Source: Myxococcales bacterium FL481 (lineage in GTDB: Bacteria; Myxococcota_A; Polyangia; Nannocystales; Nannocystaceae). From it: a DNA stretch of 64,000 nucleotides. The DNA is taken from positions 1 through 64,000 of the forward strand of contig QKPP01000105.1 of NCBI GenBank assembly GCA_006508105.1, given 5' to 3'. This document shows, one piece after another, positions 35,379 to 43,102 of the stretch. Every line of letters starts with the position of its first letter. Position 1 is the stretch's first letter. The notes under the pieces were generated by a model. The model saw nothing but the letters and a program-made list of their open reading frames with translations. It did not search any database and was not told the origin of the DNA. A program made the position numbers and the translations under genes.

Positions 35379-37250
35379 ATGGCCGATCTGCCCGAGCCGA
35401 TCCGTCTGCAGCAACTGTTCGCCCGCGATCGGGACGGCCTCGACGCCCTGCTCCAACAACAAGTCAGCGAGCGCGTGTCCACCACCGACACCCCGCACGG
35501 CCCCGTGATCTCCGTCGACGGCCGCAAGTTGCACAGCACCCGAGATCCGTGTCGTGAGGCGCGACGATTCGTCCGCAACGTCGACCTCGGCGAGTCCACG
35601 ATGGTGATCTTGCTGGGATTGGGCAGCGGCCACGTTGCGCGCGCCATCGCACACCAAACCAGCGCGCGCTTGGTGGTGTTCGAGCCCGACCTCGAGGCGC
35701 TGGCCGTGGGTCTCGGTCACGGTCCGCTGCCGCCCAACACCCAGATCCTCACCACGCCACGGCGCTTGGGCTCGGCCCTGTACGCGCAGCTTACGTCGTC
35801 TGACCGCGGGCTGATTTTGGTCTGGCGCCCTTGCGCTCGGCAAGCTCCCCTCGCCTACCGCAACGCGGCGCGGGAGGCCCGACTGGCGATCGAACGCGCC
35901 CGGTTTCGGGATATCACGACGCAGGTTCGCATTGAAGGCTGGCTGGATTTCTACCTCGACAATTTGCCCCAGCTGTTGCGGGGACCCGGGCTGGACAAGC
36001 TGCGAGGCAAGCTTACCGGCGTGCCGGCGTTTATCTGCGCGGCGGGACCCAGCCTAGACAAAAACATCGCGCAGCTACGCCAAGTTCAAGACAATGCGTT
36101 GATCCTTGCCGTCAACACGGCCGCGTCGGCGCTCGCCGCCGCCGGGGTCCAGCCCCACGCGATCGTCTCGGTGGAGTCGTTGGACATTACCCAGCAACTG
36201 GCCGGCCTGCCTTGGCTCTCAGAGATCGCCGCCTTCTTGGAACTCACTGGCAACCCAGCCATGTTCGATCTCCCGGTGCGCCGCGTGCTACCGATCTCTG
36301 TCGACACCAGCACTTGCTCGCGGTTCACCGCGGCGCTAGCCGGCGGGCAGGACTTCAGCGGGGGCTTTTGCGTGGCGAATACTGCTACTGCACTCGCTCA
36401 AGCGATGGGCTGCCGTCCCCTGGTTTTGGTCGGGCAAGACCTCGCGTACGCGGGGGACCGCGTGTACGCCGAGGGCACGATGTTCGAGGATGTACGCATC
36501 GACGTCGCCGACGGCGTCGGCGAGCTGCGCAATTTCGAGAGCAAGCGAGCGATCGAACGCGGGTCACAAGGCTCGCTCAAGGCCGGGGTGCGCCAGGCCA
36601 CTTCGTTTCGCACCGACGTGGTTCCGGGATGGGGCGGCGGCCCCGACGTCGTCTCCCCCGCCGACTTTCAGCTGTTCCGGGATTGGTATGCCCACTCGGC
36701 CGAGACGCTGCGTGACCATGGGATCCGTCCGATCAACGCCACCGAGGGCGGCGCCAGCATCGACGGGTGGGACGAAGTCCCACTGGCGGAGGTCATCGAC
36801 ACGTACCGGCTCGCCGAGCCCCGCCCGGACGAGCCCAGCGTCGGTCAGCGATTCAAGGCAATGACCAGTGTTGACGGTCTCGACCGGGACGCGTTGGTCG
36901 CCGCGGTGCAAGCCGAGCGCGAGGTCATCGCCACCATGCTGCGGCTGGGTCTCGAGGCGAGGGCCCTGGTCGACCACGACCCCGACGGCGACCTCAATGC
37001 CCCCCTCGAGGTCTCGACTCGCCTCGCCACGATCAATCAAGATGTCTCCGCGCTGCTTCGGCGGGGGCCGCTGTGTACGGAAGCGTTGACCGTACCGCTG
37101 GATCTCCTGCGAGATCGCCAAGAACTCAACACCGTGTCGATGCACCAGGTCATCGAGCAACACCTCGAGCGCCTCGACGAACGGCTCGAAGCGGTCCTCA
37201 ATCGTCTCGATGGTTCGACGTCAAGGCCTTCGCTCGACAAGAGCGCTTGA
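35379..37250 (+). CDS. Motility-associated factor, Maf-type flagellin glycosyltransferase (DUF115 family)
   Basis: 623 residues. The central DUF115/MptE-like domain contains GVPAFICAAGPSLDKNIAQL, VNTAASALAAAGVQPHAIVS and VLVGQDLAYAGDRVYAEGT, landmarks of Maf proteins. These proteins transfer nonulosonic acids such as pseudaminic acid to flagellin in other bacteria. An N-terminal Rossmann-like part (STMVILLGLGSGHVARAIAH) is present. It lies 9 bases after fliW and ahead of the flagellin genes, a common place. The sugar substrate cannot be told; no sugar-synthesis genes are in the window. Confidence 0.88.
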   Translation: MADLPEPIRLQQLFARDRDGLDALLQQQVSERVSTTDTPHGPVISVDGRKLHSTRDPCREARRFVRNVDLGESTMVILLGLGSGHVARAIAHQTSARLVVFEPDLEALAVGLGHGPLPPNTQILTTPRRLGSALYAQLTSSDRGLILVWRPCARQAPLAYRNAAREARLAIERARFRDITTQVRIEGWLDFYLDNLPQLLRGPGLDKLRGKLTGVPAFICAAGPSLDKNIAQLRQVQDNALILAVNTAASALAAAGVQPHAIVSVESLDITQQLAGLPWLSEIAAFLELTGNPAMFDLPVRRVLPISVDTSTCSRFTAALAGGQDFSGGFCVANTATALAQAMGCRPLVLVGQDLAYAGDRVYAEGTMFEDVRIDVADGVGELRNFESKRAIERGSQGSLKAGVRQATSFRTDVVPGWGGGPDVVSPADFQLFRDWYAHSAETLRDHGIRPINATEGGASIDGWDEVPLAEVIDTYRLAEPRPDEPSVGQRFKAMTSVDGLDRDALVAAVQAEREVIATMLRLGLEARALVDHDPDGDLNAPLEVSTRLATINQDVSALLRRGPLCTEALTVPLDLLRDRQELNTVSMHQVIEQHLERLDERLEAVLNRLDGSTSRPSLDKSA

Positions 37251-37302
37251 GCCGAGGGGCCGTGCCCCGCGAGCGGCCCCCCGACGGCCTTTGGGTGCGA
37301 GT

Positions 37303-37318
37303 TGGCCCGCGACGTGCA
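37303..37318 (+). promoter_or_regulatory. Probable sigma-54 promoter of flagellin 1
   Basis: TGGCCCGCGACGTGCA has GG-N10-GC spacing (GG 37304-37305, GC 37316-37317) and two mismatches to TGGCACG-N4-TTGCA. The predicted transcript begins near 37329, giving a leader of about 125 bases before the start codon at 37454. The leader can form a hairpin (CGCCGGACT...AGTCGGCCGGCG region, about 37,341-37,366). Confidence 0.5.
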
Positions 37319-37453
37319 CCGGTACTCGAGTGTTGCTGACGCCGGACTCTCGCAGTCGGCCGGCGGACGCGGAGGCCAGGAAGGCTCTCACCGCCAAGCA
37401 CTCGGCATCCCTTCGCCCCGACGAACGCCGTCGACCGCTCAGGAGAGTACCTC

Positions 37454-38290
37454 ATGACGATCTCACTTCGCACCAACGTCGCATCCATTCAGGCAAACGC
37501 GGCGTTGAATCGCACGAACCACCGCCTGACCGACAACATGACCCGACTTTCGTCCGGTCTTCGCATCAACCGAGCCGGCGACGATGCGGCCGGTCTCGCC
37601 ATCTCAGAGAAGTTTAGCGCCGACATTCGCTCGCTGTCGCAGCTCAAGCGCAATGCCAACGACGGCATCTCGCTGATTCAAACCGCTGAGGGTGCCCTCT
37701 CGGAAGTTTCGCAGATTCTCATGCGGATGCGCGAGTTGGCCATTCAAGGCGCGACCGACACCGTCGCGGACCCGCAAAAGGCTTTCCTTCAAGAAGAGTT
37801 CAACGAACTCAAGTCGGAGATCCGGCGCATCGGATCGACCGCCGATTTCAACGGCATCACCTTGTTGTCCGGCACCTACGGGTCGACCAACGCCCTCACT
37901 TTTCAGGTGGGGCTAACCGGCGAAGCCGCGCAACAGATCTCGGTGTCGCTCGCGACCATGACCCCGACGGCTATCGGCGTCGACACCATCTCGGTCACGA
38001 GCTCGGATGATTCGCGCGCCTCGTTGTCGGTCATCGACTCCGCCTTGTCTACGCTTTCGGCCCAGCGAGCGGTCATGGGTGCTGCCCAAAACCGCTTGCA
38101 AGTGGCGGTGAACAACATCTCGACCCAGTTCACCAACATCAACGCCGCGAACTCGCGGATCCGAGATGTCGACGTCGCCGAAGAGACGGCGCACATGAGT
38201 CGCAACCAGATCTTGATGCAAGGCGGCGTCGCGGTGTTGGCCCAAGCCAACAGTATCCCGCAGCTCGCCGTACGATTGCTCCAAGGCTAG
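37454..38290 (+). CDS. fliC: Flagellin 1 (FliC)
   Basis: 278 residues behind a good ribosome site (AGGAGA). N-terminal MTISLRTNVASIQANAALNR and LSSGLRINRAGDDAAGLAIS, and C-terminal RNQILMQGGVAVLAQANSIP ending QLAVRLLQG, are the conserved D0/D1 helices. The variable surface domain is very short, so the filament would be thin. It differs from flagellins 2 and 3, which are closer to each other. A strong terminator follows. Confidence 0.96.
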   Translation: MTISLRTNVASIQANAALNRTNHRLTDNMTRLSSGLRINRAGDDAAGLAISEKFSADIRSLSQLKRNANDGISLIQTAEGALSEVSQILMRMRELAIQGATDTVADPQKAFLQEEFNELKSEIRRIGSTADFNGITLLSGTYGSTNALTFQVGLTGEAAQQISVSLATMTPTAIGVDTISVTSSDDSRASLSVIDSALSTLSAQRAVMGAAQNRLQVAVNNISTQFTNINAANSRIRDVDVAEETAHMSRNQILMQGGVAVLAQANSIPQLAVRLLQG

Positions 38291-38315
38291 GCCGTCTCGC
38301 GGGACGCCATCGAGG

Positions 38316-38359
38316 AGCACGCGGGCGCGCCGAAGCTGCGGCGCGACCGCGTGCTTTTT
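38316..38359 (+). terminator. Strong Rho-independent terminator after flagellin 1
   Basis: A two-part stem: AGCACGCGG (38316-38324) pairs with CCGCGTGCT (38347-38355), and inside it CGCGCCG (38326-38332) pairs with CGGCGCG (38339-38345) around a 6-base loop. Five T follow (38355-38359). It should end the flagellin 1 transcript fully. Confidence 0.88.
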
Positions 38360-38450
38360 CGTGCTTGGGACCTCAAGCCGCGGCGCTCTCGGCCGATGGC
38401 CCCTGTAACACAAACAAGGCACCAGCGCTTCGGCTGGCTCGCCACAACGC

Positions 38451-38513
38451 TGGGCACGATGCCCACCCCTACACACCGCCAGCGTGTCGGGATGATCCAA
38501 GAAAGGATGCACC
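38451..38513 (+). promoter_or_regulatory. Orphan flagellin-type leader: box, stem-loop, ribosome site
   Basis: TGGGC-ACGAT-GCCCA at 38451-38465 matches the box upstream of flagellins 2 and 3. An imperfect stem-loop follows (38467-38474 with 38484-38491), then AAAGGA at 38502-38507, then ATG at 38514. Box-to-ATG distance is 63 bases, against 58 and 63 for flagellins 2 and 3. The gene it leads to is only 28 codons. Confidence 0.55.
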
Positions 38514-38600
38514 ATGGCCTCTCAAACTCCGCTACGCGACCTTTGCCGCCCTACGGCTGCGCACCCTCCCGTCCACCGCGGGAGATGTCGGCCCACCTAG
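38514..38600 (+). CDS. Possible 28-residue peptide behind an orphan flagellin-type leader
   Basis: The frame begins MASQTPLRDLCRPT and ends at TAG 38598-38600, with a good AAAGGA ribosome site 6 bases ahead of the ATG. The peptide is Arg/Pro/His-rich with two Cys and shows no similarity to flagellin beyond the leader. It may be a true small protein, the stub of a lost flagellin gene, or an incidental frame in a regulatory RNA. The sequence alone cannot decide. Confidence 0.3.
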   Translation: MASQTPLRDLCRPTAAHPPVHRGRCRPT

Positions 38601-38635
38601 GCGCGTCCGCAAAGCGATCGTCGCGACGACTTGGT

Positions 38636-38653
38636 GCGCGGCTTTTGCCGCGC
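38636..38653 (+). terminator. Perfect short hairpin after the 28-codon frame
   Basis: GCGCGGC (38636-38642) pairs with GCCGCGC (38647-38653) around a TTTT loop. No T-run follows, so it may be an attenuator or the 3' end structure of a short RNA rather than an intrinsic terminator. Confidence 0.35.
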
Positions 38654-38865
38654 CGTCACGGATGACCCCGCGTCGCCGCGACCCCGAACTCGAGTCAGCA
38701 CCCGAAGGTGCCCTCTGCGAATGCGACCACAGCTCGTGGTCCCCGACTCTGTCGCCGAGGCCCTGAGTCACTCACCCCAGTGATGAAGCCTCGCCCAGCG
38801 GCCTCCTCGACGCCGCGAAGCGACCGAGATTCTCTTATGACTTAGAAACTCGTCCCCCCCTGGTT

Positions 38866-38923
38866 TGGGCACGAACGCCCGCCGCGACACGACGTCGCGG
38901 AACTTCCACGAAAGGAAATCATC
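38866..38923 (+). promoter_or_regulatory. Flagellin 2 leader: GGGCACGA box, stem-loop, ribosome site
   Basis: TGGGCACGAACGCCC at 38866-38880 carries a GGGC/GCCC dyad. A perfect 7-base stem-loop CCGCGAC-ACGAC-GTCGCGG follows at 38882-38900, then AAAGGA at 38911-38916 and the start codon at 38924. The GGCACG part looks like a sigma-54 -24 block, but no GC lies at the matching -12 position. Confidence 0.55.
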
Positions 38924-39748
38924 ATGATCACGGTAATGACCAATGTCACCTCGTTGGTGGCGCAACAAAACCTCAACAAGAACAATCACAAACTCACCGA
39001 TTCTCTCTCGCGCTTGTCTTCTGGACTTCGTGTGCGCTCCGCCGCAGACGATGCGGCCGGCCTCGCGATCTCTGAGGACTTTAAAGCCAAGATCCGCAGC
39101 CTAGGGCAAGCCAAGCGCAACGCCAACGATGGCGTCAGCCTGGCTCAGACCGCCGACGGATCCCTCAACGAGGTCGGTGCGCTGCTGATTCGCATGCGAG
39201 AGCTCGCCGTGCAAGCTCGCAACGGTACGGTCAATGACACGCAGCGCGGCTATCTCGACGACGAGTTTCAGGAGCTCAAAAGCGAGATCGACAGAATTGT
39301 CAACACGACCGAATTCAACGGCGTCAATCTGATCAACGGCGATCAGTCCGGTGGCATCGAGTTCCAAGTCGGTGTGGGAACCACCGCGAACGACCGCCTG
39401 ACGTTGTCCATCGCCACCACGTCTGCCGCGGCCTTGTCCATCGACAGCGCCACAATCGGCGGCGTCACTGCGGCCGACACGGCCATCGCTCGCCTCGACT
39501 CGGCGATCGAAGCGGTCTCGACCCGCCGGGCCGCGATCGGTGCCATGCAAAACCGCCTGACGGTCACCATCTCCAACATCGATACCTACTCAACCAATCT
39601 CGACGCCGCGAAGTCTCGCATCATCGACGTCGACGTCGCGGCCGAGACCTCGCGACTGACTCGTCAACAGGTATTGGTCCAAGCGGGTACGGCGATGCTG
39701 GCTCAGGCCAACCAAAGCCCGCAGGTGGCCTTGTCCCTGCTTCGGTAG
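38924..39748 (+). CDS. Flagellin 2
   Basis: 274 residues. MTNVTSLVAQQNLNKNNHKL, LSSGLRVRSAADDAAGLAIS and the C-terminal LTRQQVLVQAGTAMLAQANQ then SPQVALSLLR are conserved flagellin D0/D1 parts. A short central domain replaces the usual D2/D3. It is closely similar to flagellin 3 along its whole length, so the pair arose by tandem duplication. An alternative ATG lies four codons in (MTNV). Confidence 0.96.
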   Translation: MITVMTNVTSLVAQQNLNKNNHKLTDSLSRLSSGLRVRSAADDAAGLAISEDFKAKIRSLGQAKRNANDGVSLAQTADGSLNEVGALLIRMRELAVQARNGTVNDTQRGYLDDEFQELKSEIDRIVNTTEFNGVNLINGDQSGGIEFQVGVGTTANDRLTLSIATTSAAALSIDSATIGGVTAADTAIARLDSAIEAVSTRRAAIGAMQNRLTVTISNIDTYSTNLDAAKSRIIDVDVAAETSRLTRQQVLVQAGTAMLAQANQSPQVALSLLR

Positions 39749-39772
39749 TTCCAGGTAACCCCCGCCGAGTCG

Positions 39773-39791
39773 CCCCGCCCTCGCGGCGGGG
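39773..39791 (+). terminator. Hairpin after flagellin 2
   Basis: CCCCGCC (39773-39779) pairs with GGCGGGG (39785-39791) around a 5-base loop, 24 bases after the flagellin 2 stop. The T-run is weak (TCTCCTCATTTGTTT), so termination may be partial, letting some transcripts continue to flagellin 3. Confidence 0.5.
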
Positions 39792-39909
39792 TGAGCTCTC
39801 CTCATTTGTTTCCCCCCATCGGTTGACCCGGTGCCGTTCGCGACGAGGTCCTATGCAACACAAGTTCGGGGCAATTCTGCCCCCGAAGCCCGAGCCGGCT
39901 CAGGCTCAT

Positions 39910-39972
39910 TGGGGCACGACGCCCCCGTCTCGCACACGCGAGACGCTCTCCATGTAAGGAAAAACAACAACA
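39910..39972 (+). promoter_or_regulatory. Flagellin 3 leader: GGGGCACGA box, stem-loop, ribosome site
   Basis: TGGGGCACGACGCCCC at 39910-39925 is the same box as upstream of flagellin 2. A 7-base stem-loop CGTCTCG-CACACG-CGAGACG lies at 39926-39945, AAGGA at 39956-39960 and the start codon at 39973. The hairpin sequence differs from that of flagellin 2 while its position and size are kept, which points to selection on structure. Confidence 0.55.
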
Positions 39973-40800
39973 ATGGCAATCAACATTAATACCAACGTCA
40001 CATCGCTCTTCGCCCAAAAAGCCCTCAATGGTTCGACCATGGGGTTGGCGGATAGCATGTCTCGCCTGTCTTCAGGTTTGCGAGTCAGAAGTGCGGCCGA
40101 TGACGCCGCCGGACTGGCCGTTTCTGAGGACTTCAAGGCGAAAATCCGCAGTTTGAACCAAGCGAACCGGAACGCGAACGACGGCGTCTCCCTCGCTCAA
40201 ACCGCGGATGGCGCGTTGTCGGAGATCGGCAACATGCTGGGCCGTATGCGCGAGCTGGCCACTCAGTCGCGCAACGGTACGCTGAACGATACTCAGCGTG
40301 GCTTCCTCGACGATGAGTTCCAGGAACTCAAAAGCGAGATCGACCGCATCGTTGAAACGACGGAGTTCAACGGGGTCGCCTTGATCGATGGCACTCAAGC
40401 CGCAGGCATTGAGTTCCAAGTGGGGGTGGGAACCAGTTCCAACGATCGCTTGACGTTGTCGATCGCGGACAGTGACCCCACCGCTTTGTCGATCAGCTCT
40501 TCGACGATTAGCGCCACGGCCGGAGCCAGCGCGGCGCTCACTGCATTGGATACCGCTATCGAGGAGGTCTCGACCCGGCGGGCGGCGATCGGCGCCATGC
40601 AGAACCGGCTCGCGGTCACGATGTCGAATCTCGACACGTACGCCGCGAACCTCTCCGCTGCGAACTCTCGCATCGTCGATGTCGACGTCGCATCGGAAAC
40701 GGCCCGCCTCACGCGCCAGCAGATCCTGGTGCAAGCGGGTGCGTCGATGTTGGCGCAAGCCAACCAAGGCCCGCAGATCGCCTTGTCGCTGTTGCGATAG
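39973..40800 (+). CDS. Flagellin 3
   Basis: 275 residues. NTNVTSLFAQKALNGSTMGL, RLSSGLRVRSAADDAAGLAV and the C-terminal LTRQQILVQAGASMLAQANQ then GPQIALSLLR mark a flagellin. The central domain is short. It is a close paralogue of flagellin 2. Several flagellins in one filament are common among polar flagellates and can affect stiffness or antigenicity. Confidence 0.96.
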   Translation: MAININTNVTSLFAQKALNGSTMGLADSMSRLSSGLRVRSAADDAAGLAVSEDFKAKIRSLNQANRNANDGVSLAQTADGALSEIGNMLGRMRELATQSRNGTLNDTQRGFLDDEFQELKSEIDRIVETTEFNGVALIDGTQAAGIEFQVGVGTSSNDRLTLSIADSDPTALSISSSTISATAGASAALTALDTAIEEVSTRRAAIGAMQNRLAVTMSNLDTYAANLSAANSRIVDVDVASETARLTRQQILVQAGASMLAQANQGPQIALSLLR

Positions 40801-40817
40801 TCGAGTCCTGCGCTCGG

Positions 40818-40884
40818 CCCGGTCGTTGTCGTTTGACGACCGGGTCGGTCACGGCGGCCCACTTTCGGGTGGGCCACCGTGACC
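40818..40884 (+). terminator. Double hairpin after flagellin 3
   Basis: Two strong stems lie side by side: CCCGGTCGT / ACGACCGGG (40818-40826 with 40836-40844), then GGTCACGG-C-GGCCCAC / GTGGGCC-A-CCGTGACC (40847-40884). Neither has a proper T-run, although TTCATCCTG follows. They could protect the 3' end of the flagellin mRNA or act as a bidirectional or Rho-assisted stop. Confidence 0.6.
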
Positions 40885-40953
40885 TTCATCCTGACCTTCG
40901 CCTATGTCCCCCCACTTCACCCCACCGAGATCCAGCCCTCTCGCGACGTATTT

Positions 40954-40969
40954 GGGCCACCGTTTGGCC
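40954..40969 (+). promoter_or_regulatory. Weak sigma-54-like element upstream of fliD
   Basis: GGGCCACCGTTTGGCC has GG-N10-GC spacing (GG 40955-40956, GC 40967-40968), but the blocks match the consensus only in part. It lies 60 bases ahead of the fliD start. Confidence 0.25.
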
Positions 40970-41029
40970 TCAAGGACGGCAGCGAGCCGCCGATGTCCCT
41001 AGCCGGGGACCGCCCCGAGTATCATCGTC

Positions 41030-42361
41030 ATGCCCGCCGTACAGTTCTCAGGCCTCGCTAGCGGCCTCAACACCACCGAGATCATCGGCGCCATTATGGG
41101 CGCTGAGCGTATCCCGGTGATGCGCATTGAGAACGAGAACCGCGAGCTTCGTTCTCAAGTCAAAATCCTCGATGAGCTGACCGGGGCTTTGAGCAATCTC
41201 AGCGGCAAGTCCGAAGCCCTGGGCACGCTCGGAGACTTTCTCTCTTACAAAGGCTCGATCACCGACAGCGAGAAGGCCACGGTGACCGCCGGCGGGGAAG
41301 CGGTACCGGGGACCTACAGTCTCAATATCACGCAGCTGGCCGCGGCTCAACGCACCTATTCCACCACGTTCTCGGATGAGACCGCCTCGCTCACGAGCAG
41401 CGACACCACGCTGACTATCTCGATGAACGGCGAAGACACGGAGGTCGAAGTGGAGGCCGGGACCTCACTCAACGACCTCGTGGGACTGATCAACGGATCT
41501 GGAGCCAACGTGACCGCCGGTCTGATGTACGACGGCTCTGACTACCGTTTGCAGGTGGTCGGCAACGAAACCGGCGCAGACAACGCGATCACCTTCGACG
41601 ACGGCGACATGACCCTCGACTTGTCGAACACGGTGCAAGCGGCCGTCGACGCCCAGTTCGATCTAGACGGAATCGACATCACCAGTGCAACCAACACGGT
41701 CACCGATGCCCTCGCCGGGGTGGCCTTGGAGCTCAAAGAAGTCACCACCAGCGAAGAAACCATCCGCATCGAACCGGATCCGGAGTTGGTCAAGACCAAG
41801 GTGACGGAGTTCGTAGACGCGTACAACGAGGTCATCAATATCATCCGCTCTCAGCAAGGCGAGGGCAAAGGCGGCGACACCCTCAACGGCGATTCTTCAC
41901 TTCGCACCGTTGAACAGCAGCTGCAAAGTCTGGTCACCAGCCCTGTCAACGACTTGACCGACTCGAACGGCGACCAACTAGCGCTGGGCCGGTTGGGTAT
42001 CGAGACCCAACGCGACGGGACTTTGCTCGTCAGCGACACAGATTTGAGCAGCTTCTTGGCCGAGGACTTTCGCCTCGCGGCAACAATCTTCGTGGGCGAG
42101 CCCGAAAACGAGGTCGATGGCCTGGCGGCACAGCTCGACGACCTGATCGACGGCTACACGCAATCCTCAGACGGTCTGCTCTCCATCCGGAAAGACGGTA
42201 TCAACTCGCGGATCGATTCCAATCAGGACCGCATCGCCACCCAAGAGGCCTATCTCGAGCGCTTCGAGGCCAATCTTCGCAACCAGTACACGCAGCTCGA
42301 GAGCACCATGAGTGCGTTGCAGAGCCAACAGCAATACCTGGCACGTTTTCTGCTCGGATAA
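41030..42361 (+). CDS. fliD: Filament cap protein FliD (HAP2)
   Basis: 443 residues. FSGLASGLNTTEIIGAIMGA at the start is the FliD N-terminal signature, and the C-terminal coiled region (IATQEAYLERFEANLRNQYT then QLESTMSALQSQQQYLARFL) is the family end. The central beta domains are present. FliD caps the filament and folds incoming flagellin. fliS follows after 9 bases. Confidence 0.95.
   Translation: MPAVQFSGLASGLNTTEIIGAIMGAERIPVMRIENENRELRSQVKILDELTGALSNLSGKSEALGTLGDFLSYKGSITDSEKATVTAGGEAVPGTYSLNITQLAAAQRTYSTTFSDETASLTSSDTTLTISMNGEDTEVEVEAGTSLNDLVGLINGSGANVTAGLMYDGSDYRLQVVGNETGADNAITFDDGDMTLDLSNTVQAAVDAQFDLDGIDITSATNTVTDALAGVALELKEVTTSEETIRIEPDPELVKTKVTEFVDAYNEVINIIRSQQGEGKGGDTLNGDSSLRTVEQQLQSLVTSPVNDLTDSNGDQLALGRLGIETQRDGTLLVSDTDLSSFLAEDFRLAATIFVGEPENEVDGLAAQLDDLIDGYTQSSDGLLSIRKDGINSRIDSNQDRIATQEAYLERFEANLRNQYTQLESTMSALQSQQQYLARFLLG
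42339..42353 (+). promoter_or_regulatory. Possible sigma-54 promoter inside the 3' end of fliD, ahead of fliS
   Basis: TGGCACGTTTTCTGC differs from TGGCACG-N4-TTGC at one base. GG is at 42340-42341 and GC at 42352-42353, so transcription would begin near 42365, six bases before the fliS ATG. It overlaps codons for the FliD C-terminus, so chance is possible. Confidence 0.35.
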
Positions 42362-42370
42362 TCACCGTCC

Positions 42371-42763
42371 ATGTCTCAGCTAGCCACGGCGCGCCGCTAC
42401 CAGGCGGTCCAAATCGAGTCGGCGAGCCCCGGCCAGATCCTCATCGCGTTGTACGACGGCTGCATTCGCTTTTGTCGTGCCGCCCAAAGCCACATCAAAG
42501 CGGGGGACGTCGCGGAGAAGGGTCGCATGATCTCCAAGGCCGTTGCCATCATTGGCGAGCTGCGCAGCACCTTGGACCACTCCGTCGCACCTGAACTGTG
42601 TGACTCCCTCGAGCGCTTGTACCTGTTCTTTCAAGAACAGCTGAGTATGGCCAACATCAAGATGGACGCGTCCCTCATCGACCCCGTCATCAAGCTGATG
42701 TCCGACCTGCGGGAGGCCTGGAGCGAGGCCGTGAAGACCTCCGAACAGGAGCAAAAACGATGA
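42371..42763 (+). CDS. fliS: Flagellin export chaperone FliS
   Basis: 130 residues. ATARRYQAVQIESASPGQIL and IALYDGCIRFCRAAQSHI are the FliS signature. FliS binds the C-terminal helices of flagellin, keeps it unfolded and delivers it to FlhA; in some bacteria it also interacts with FliW control. It overlaps the next gene by four bases. Confidence 0.95.
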   Translation: MSQLATARRYQAVQIESASPGQILIALYDGCIRFCRAAQSHIKAGDVAEKGRMISKAVAIIGELRSTLDHSVAPELCDSLERLYLFFQEQLSMANIKMDASLIDPVIKLMSDLREAWSEAVKTSEQEQKR

Positions 42764-43077
42764 CCCGCAGCGACGTACTCGCTCAGATCCGCGATCGTAC
42801 GGCCCGCGTGGTGACGGATCTACGCACGGGTTCCGCGACGCTCGACGACCTGGTCGAACTGGTCCGAGAGCGTCAACAACTCGTCGAGTTTCTCGCCGAG
42901 ACCGACGAAGCACTGACGCCCGGTGTCCGTGAGCTGGCGGCCGAGATCGGCCAGCTCGATCGCTACGTACAACATTGGTGCAGCGAGTCCCAAGCCGACA
43001 TCGCCGCCCGCCTGGTCCGGCGCCGCCCTCGTCCGACCGCTGCCCCCGCCGCTCGCATCATCCACGAGAGCGCCTAA
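42760..43077 (+). CDS. FliT-like flagellar chaperone
   Basis: 105 residues, all helical, with LDDLVELVRERQQLVEFLAE typical of the first helices of FliT-like proteins, and a Pro/Arg-rich tail. Position right after fliS is the standard place for FliT, the FliD chaperone. Sequence similarity is weak, so the call rests mainly on order, size and helix pattern. Confidence 0.6.
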   Translation: MTRSDVLAQIRDRTARVVTDLRTGSATLDDLVELVRERQQLVEFLAETDEALTPGVRELAAEIGQLDRYVQHWCSESQADIAARLVRRRPRPTAAPAARIIHESA

Positions 43078-43102
43078 CCACTCGCGAACGAAAGTACCTC
43101 AC

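Larger units (their letters stand above)
38360..38923 (+). other. Long gap between flagellins 1 and 2; holds an orphan flagellin-type leader and a 28-codon frame
   Basis: No ordinary gene is visible in this 564-base stretch. It holds a copy of the flagellin leader module (38451-38513), a 28-codon reading frame (38514-38600), a perfect 7-base hairpin with a TTTT loop (38636-38653), and then the leader of flagellin 2 (from 38866). The stretch 38,654-38,865 shows nothing recognisable. Confidence 0.6.

Noticed and set aside
38514-38860. Decayed flagellin coding sequence after the orphan leader
   Set aside because: None of the three + frames shows flagellin D0/D1 words such as LSSGLR or NANDG, so a decayed gene cannot be shown; only the leader is alike.
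37454-40800. CRISPR-like or direct-repeat array in the flagellin region
   Set aside because: The repeated DNA is shared flagellin coding sequence and leader modules, not evenly spaced short repeats.
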